From Larix kaempferi (taxonomy: Eukaryota > Streptophyta > Pinopsida > Pinales > Pinaceae), in the NCBI GenBank assembly GCA_027924585.1, contig BSBM01000763.1, positions 1,257,001-1,321,000 on the forward strand: a stretch of DNA of 64,000 nt, given 5' to 3'. This document shows, one piece after another, positions 61,049 through 64,000 of the stretch; the first letter of the stretch is position 1, and each line of letters begins with the position of its first letter. Below the pieces are notes generated by a model that saw only the letters and a list, made by a program, of their open reading frames with translations, was not told where the DNA came from and ran no database searches. The position numbers were made by a program, and so were the translations under genes.

Positions 61049-61756
61049 TGTAACCTCCAAAAACCCAAAACCCCTAAGTTGGTAGGAAAATGGAAAAAAA
61101 ATCAATTATTTATCTCAACAAATAATTAAATTCCTACAAAAAAATTCAAAATCCCCAAAAAAGAAAATGAAAGAAAAAAGAAAAAAGGGAAATTATTCAA
61201 AATAAAGGACAAAGGAGGGAGAACTCAAAATACCACAGATCAATACTAATGGTTTCCCAATACCATTCGCCAATACTCCACTACCAAAAATTGCTATAAA
61301 AAGGTGATGGAGGCCCACCATTACTCTGCTGGAATTACTATAGAACCGTAGCCTCCACATTTGAGCTTACGTTCCCATAATAAAATTTCAGCCACCATCT
61401 TGAGAATTTGGAGAAGCGTCAGAGGCATTGGAGACCTAGAGCAATGCCATATTTATGGCTACAAGGGCCCCCAATATATACTCACCATATTGAGGTAAAA
61501 ACCCATGGTAAATTTGTATAATACGAAAAGAAAAAGAATTATTTGATTCGTAACCCTTGTTTACTGAATTTCTAATGAAATGGATGCTTAATGTTTAGTT
61601 TATTTTTTATTTGTTACTACAATAATTTCTCATATTTTTACTTTCTCCTATATTTTATTTGCATGCACTTACCCATATTCATGAACTGTTACTAAGTATC
61701 TCACATCTCTTATTAAGTGCATTTTTACGCTAGCTTGTGTGAAAACACTAACTACA
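61049..61756 (+). repeat. LTR-like unit 3 of the tandem array
   Basis: A 708-bp copy with the TATA box at 61295-61303. The downstream motif reads TGTCGACTCCAACCTGG. After the leader, at about 61899, the sequence departs from the array and enters non-repeated DNA. Confidence 0.6.
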
Positions 61757-64000
61757 ATTTTGTCGACTCCAACCTGGTCTATTCCCATTCATATGTGGTT
61801 TGGTTAGATAAGTAGTTCTTTTTAGATTTATACATTTGTTATTTTATTTTTGCATTGTACTTTCTTTTAGTTTTTTACAACTGTACCCCTCTTTAGGGTA
61901 GCTCTGACATAGCTCTGCACCTAGTACTAGCCGATTTCTCCCTTGCCAACACAATACTTTTTTAAATTTATGCTTTTATGGCCTGGACCGCGATTGTTGG
62001 CATCGTTTTTGTGATTCGGAGTACAGATTTTTATTCGCAAAGTGAACTCTATAATTCCCAGTCAAAGTGCACCTTTCGGCCTCAGAAGTGTTCCCCAAGC
62101 GTGCTTATTCATCCCATAAGCATTCCCCAAGCGTGCTTTATGATCCCATAAGCATGCTCCAAGTGCGCTTCCAGCACCTATAAGTGCACTCCAAGTGCAC
62201 TTCTCCATCCCATAAGAGCACTCCAAGCATGCTTATGTCACTCAGAAATGAGCTCTACCTTCTATGGCCCTTTGTCCTACTATCGAAAGGACTGTTCTAC
62301 AATCCGCCGCACCCCGAATGTGATTTTTCCCCTAACATATGTGTCCAACAACTGTTTTTTAGCTTTTGCACTCACTTCGCCTGCATTTTTATCCTCACTT
62401 TTTCTTCCCCCATTGCGTTTGGTATTTTTCTGTTGTTTTCTTATTGTGTCATTTGAAACATTTCAGTTTGCATGCACCTATGTTTATTTAGTGCATTTTT
62501 ATTTAATTCATTTACATTTCAACAAGCTCATTAGTTGTAGAATTTGCATGTATTTTCCCATAGTTAATTTCTACATTTGAAAATAAAAAGAAAAATTTTG
62601 TTTCAATTTTAGTTATTCATTTTAGCATTTAATTTCAATGAGTATTGGGTTTTTTTACACAACTTGTGCACCCAATCACCCACTAAGTTCAAAGTGAGAC
62701 TAAAATTAATTAATCCAACACACATGTAACCCCACTTGGGGAACTAAAACAATTTGTAACTAGGTAGGACAATGGGATTAGACATCCAAACGACACTCCC
62801 TTCGTCACGTACATTTGAGACATAGTTTTTGTCTTTTAGGGAGACAAAATCCTCTTTCATTAGCATGGTTCACACTGATTTATCAGGGGGCTGCTCATTT
62901 AGGAGGGAAATTAGCAGTTTTGGTTCCATTGGTCTGGGTGGAATGCCTCTCTCCACTCTGTACTGAAGGACACAAACTCGTTGTTCTCGTCGTGCATGCT
63001 AGCTACCATACCGGGTGTGCAATGACCAAAGAACTGAAGTAGTGGGATACCTTTTTGAATGTGCTTTGAATGAGGTAGACTAGTTGCCAGTATTTACCAG
63101 GGCACTTTTACCATGGATCCCTCTTGGTAGAGGGATATCCCTTGGCCAGTTGATTCTCCATTTAATATTGCCTAACTGCGGATTTCATCACCCTGCAGGG
63201 AATACGATTTGCGTGGGATTCCATATATTTTAGTTAGGATTTACCATGTTCCTATACCCATCAAGTTAGTGAGAATTTTTATTTTAGGAGTATTTCTTGT
63301 TGGTATTCTAATTAGTTTATTGTTGCTCCCCTTGTTGTAGTACACTGTTGCAGTAGGAGATTTTAAGCTTGTTGTTTTCCTGAGTGTAATTTTTATTGAG
63401 AGTGTTGACACAGTTGGTTTTTGTTTTGTTGAAATAATTTGAATGATGTCAGCAAGGTAATGAGACCTTATATTTATGACTTGTTTCCACATGACGAAGA
63501 GGTAATAAAAAATGCAAAAGAAGGTAGGCATCAAGTCCCAAGAGGAGACATACCATGTGATCGTGATGCTAAAATGAAAGTGGATTAAAATAGGAGAATA
63601 GGTAGTTCCATAGGGGTTTCATAAAATTAACGTCCCATGTTGAACCAAAGACAAGATATATAGTTGATAGTAAGTCCGCTAAGCAAAGATGCAAGATATA
63701 TAATGTTGATTCCGATCAACAAAATGACCGTTGGTGTGTGGTAAAGCAAGGAAAGAATCAACGGTCGATTATCAACAGATGAAAGATCAACGGATGAGGT
63801 TGATTTCTCGCCTTGAACAAGCAATGCTGAAGGAAATGATGAGTGGTAAGGAAATTTATACCACCTGCCACACATCAAGATACGATCATTTTGCTGGATG
63901 AAAAGTGGTATGGAAAAACAACCTCTCACATCTCTGAAACCGCTTTGTTGGGTGTTATAAAAGGAACTGTGCGTGAAAGATAAGACATTTGTCATTTCAC
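61757..64000 (+). other. Probable 5' leader of a large Tat/Ogre-type element, continuing past the window
   Basis: The region shares the first 145 bp of leader with the tandem units and then continues uniquely. No reading frame over about 120 codons is supported; short ORFs at 62184-62580, 62815-63042 and 63627-63995 have no domain. The long non-coding stretch between a primer-site-like motif and any gag is typical of Tat/Ogre leaders. A TATAAAAGG at 63956-63964 could be another promoter. Confidence 0.4.
62093..62235. repeat. Exact 32-bp-period minisatellite, 4.5 copies
   Basis: Units start at 62093, 62125, 62157, 62189 and 62221 (CCCCAAGCGTGCTT or CTCCAAGTGCACTT) and contain CCCATAAGCA or equivalent. 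The period is constant although units differ by several substitutions each. Each contains the near-palindrome AAGYGYRCTT. Confidence 0.92.

Larger units (their letters stand above)
55789..61899 (+). repeat. Three tandem 2.0-2.06-kb units
   Basis: Units are 55789-57840, 57841-59901 and 59902-61899. Each starts TAAAAATA(C/A)GTACTATTG and ends at a GTACCCCT/AGGGGTA hairpin. They are highly similar, with small indels, for example a missing AACCTTTGAGATTTAAAC stretch in the third. The order inside each is about 1.15 kb AT-rich DNA, about 0.71 kb LTR-like sequence, then about 0.15 kb leader with a primer-site-like motif. Confidence 0.93.

Noticed and set aside
62093-62235. CRISPR-like regular repeat spacing
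   Set aside because: The 32-bp units are contiguous with no spacers, and the context is plant retroelement DNA.

Overview
The window looks like nuclear DNA from a plant with a large, repeat-rich genome. It is AT-rich and intron-like, has no bacterial-style gene packing, and is dominated by LTR retrotransposons, LINE debris and satellites. The degenerate Ty3/gypsy proteins and the very long LTRs fit a large-genome seed plant, possibly a gymnosperm, but the species cannot be fixed from this sequence. No intact protein-coding gene, rRNA gene, tRNA gene or CRISPR array was found.

Region 1-20 kb is a clean nested insertion. An outer LTR element (1406-20009, 5-bp target duplication GTCCA, LTRs of 324 and 314 bp) carries a decayed gag-protease but no visible reverse transcriptase. 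Inside it sits a complete but inactivated Ty3/gypsy chromovirus on the minus strand (2451-15711, target duplication TGAGT, LTRs of about 4.2 kb). Its gag, protease, RT, RNase H, integrase and chromodomain are all recognisable but broken by stops and frameshifts.

Region 20-31 kb holds unassigned AT-rich DNA, the 5'-truncated tail of a relative of the outer element (about 22025-25016, ending in one LTR), several short tandem duplications and two small coiled-coil-like ORF remnants. Region 31-39 kb holds minus-strand coding-like blocks with splice-site-like edges and in-frame stops. They look like a decayed multi-exon gene of unknown family.

Region 39-45.3 kb holds a pair of 536-bp inverted arms around a 1.6-kb spacer, minisatellites, and the 3' end of a LINE ORF2 (zinc-binding plus RNase H) on the minus strand. 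Region 45.8-55.1 kb is a complex satellite made of sub-repeats that each can form a short hairpin. It is split in two by a 4.5-kb segment that contains a third member of the outer-element family (about 50590-53922).

Region 55.2-64 kb is very AT-rich. It starts with a large imperfect inverted repeat and continues as three tandem 2.05-kb units. Each unit contains what looks like a 0.71-kb LTR followed by a primer-binding-site-like motif. After the third LTR the sequence runs into a different, longer leader, including an exact 32-bp-period minisatellite, probably the 5' part of a Tat/Ogre-type element that continues beyond the window.
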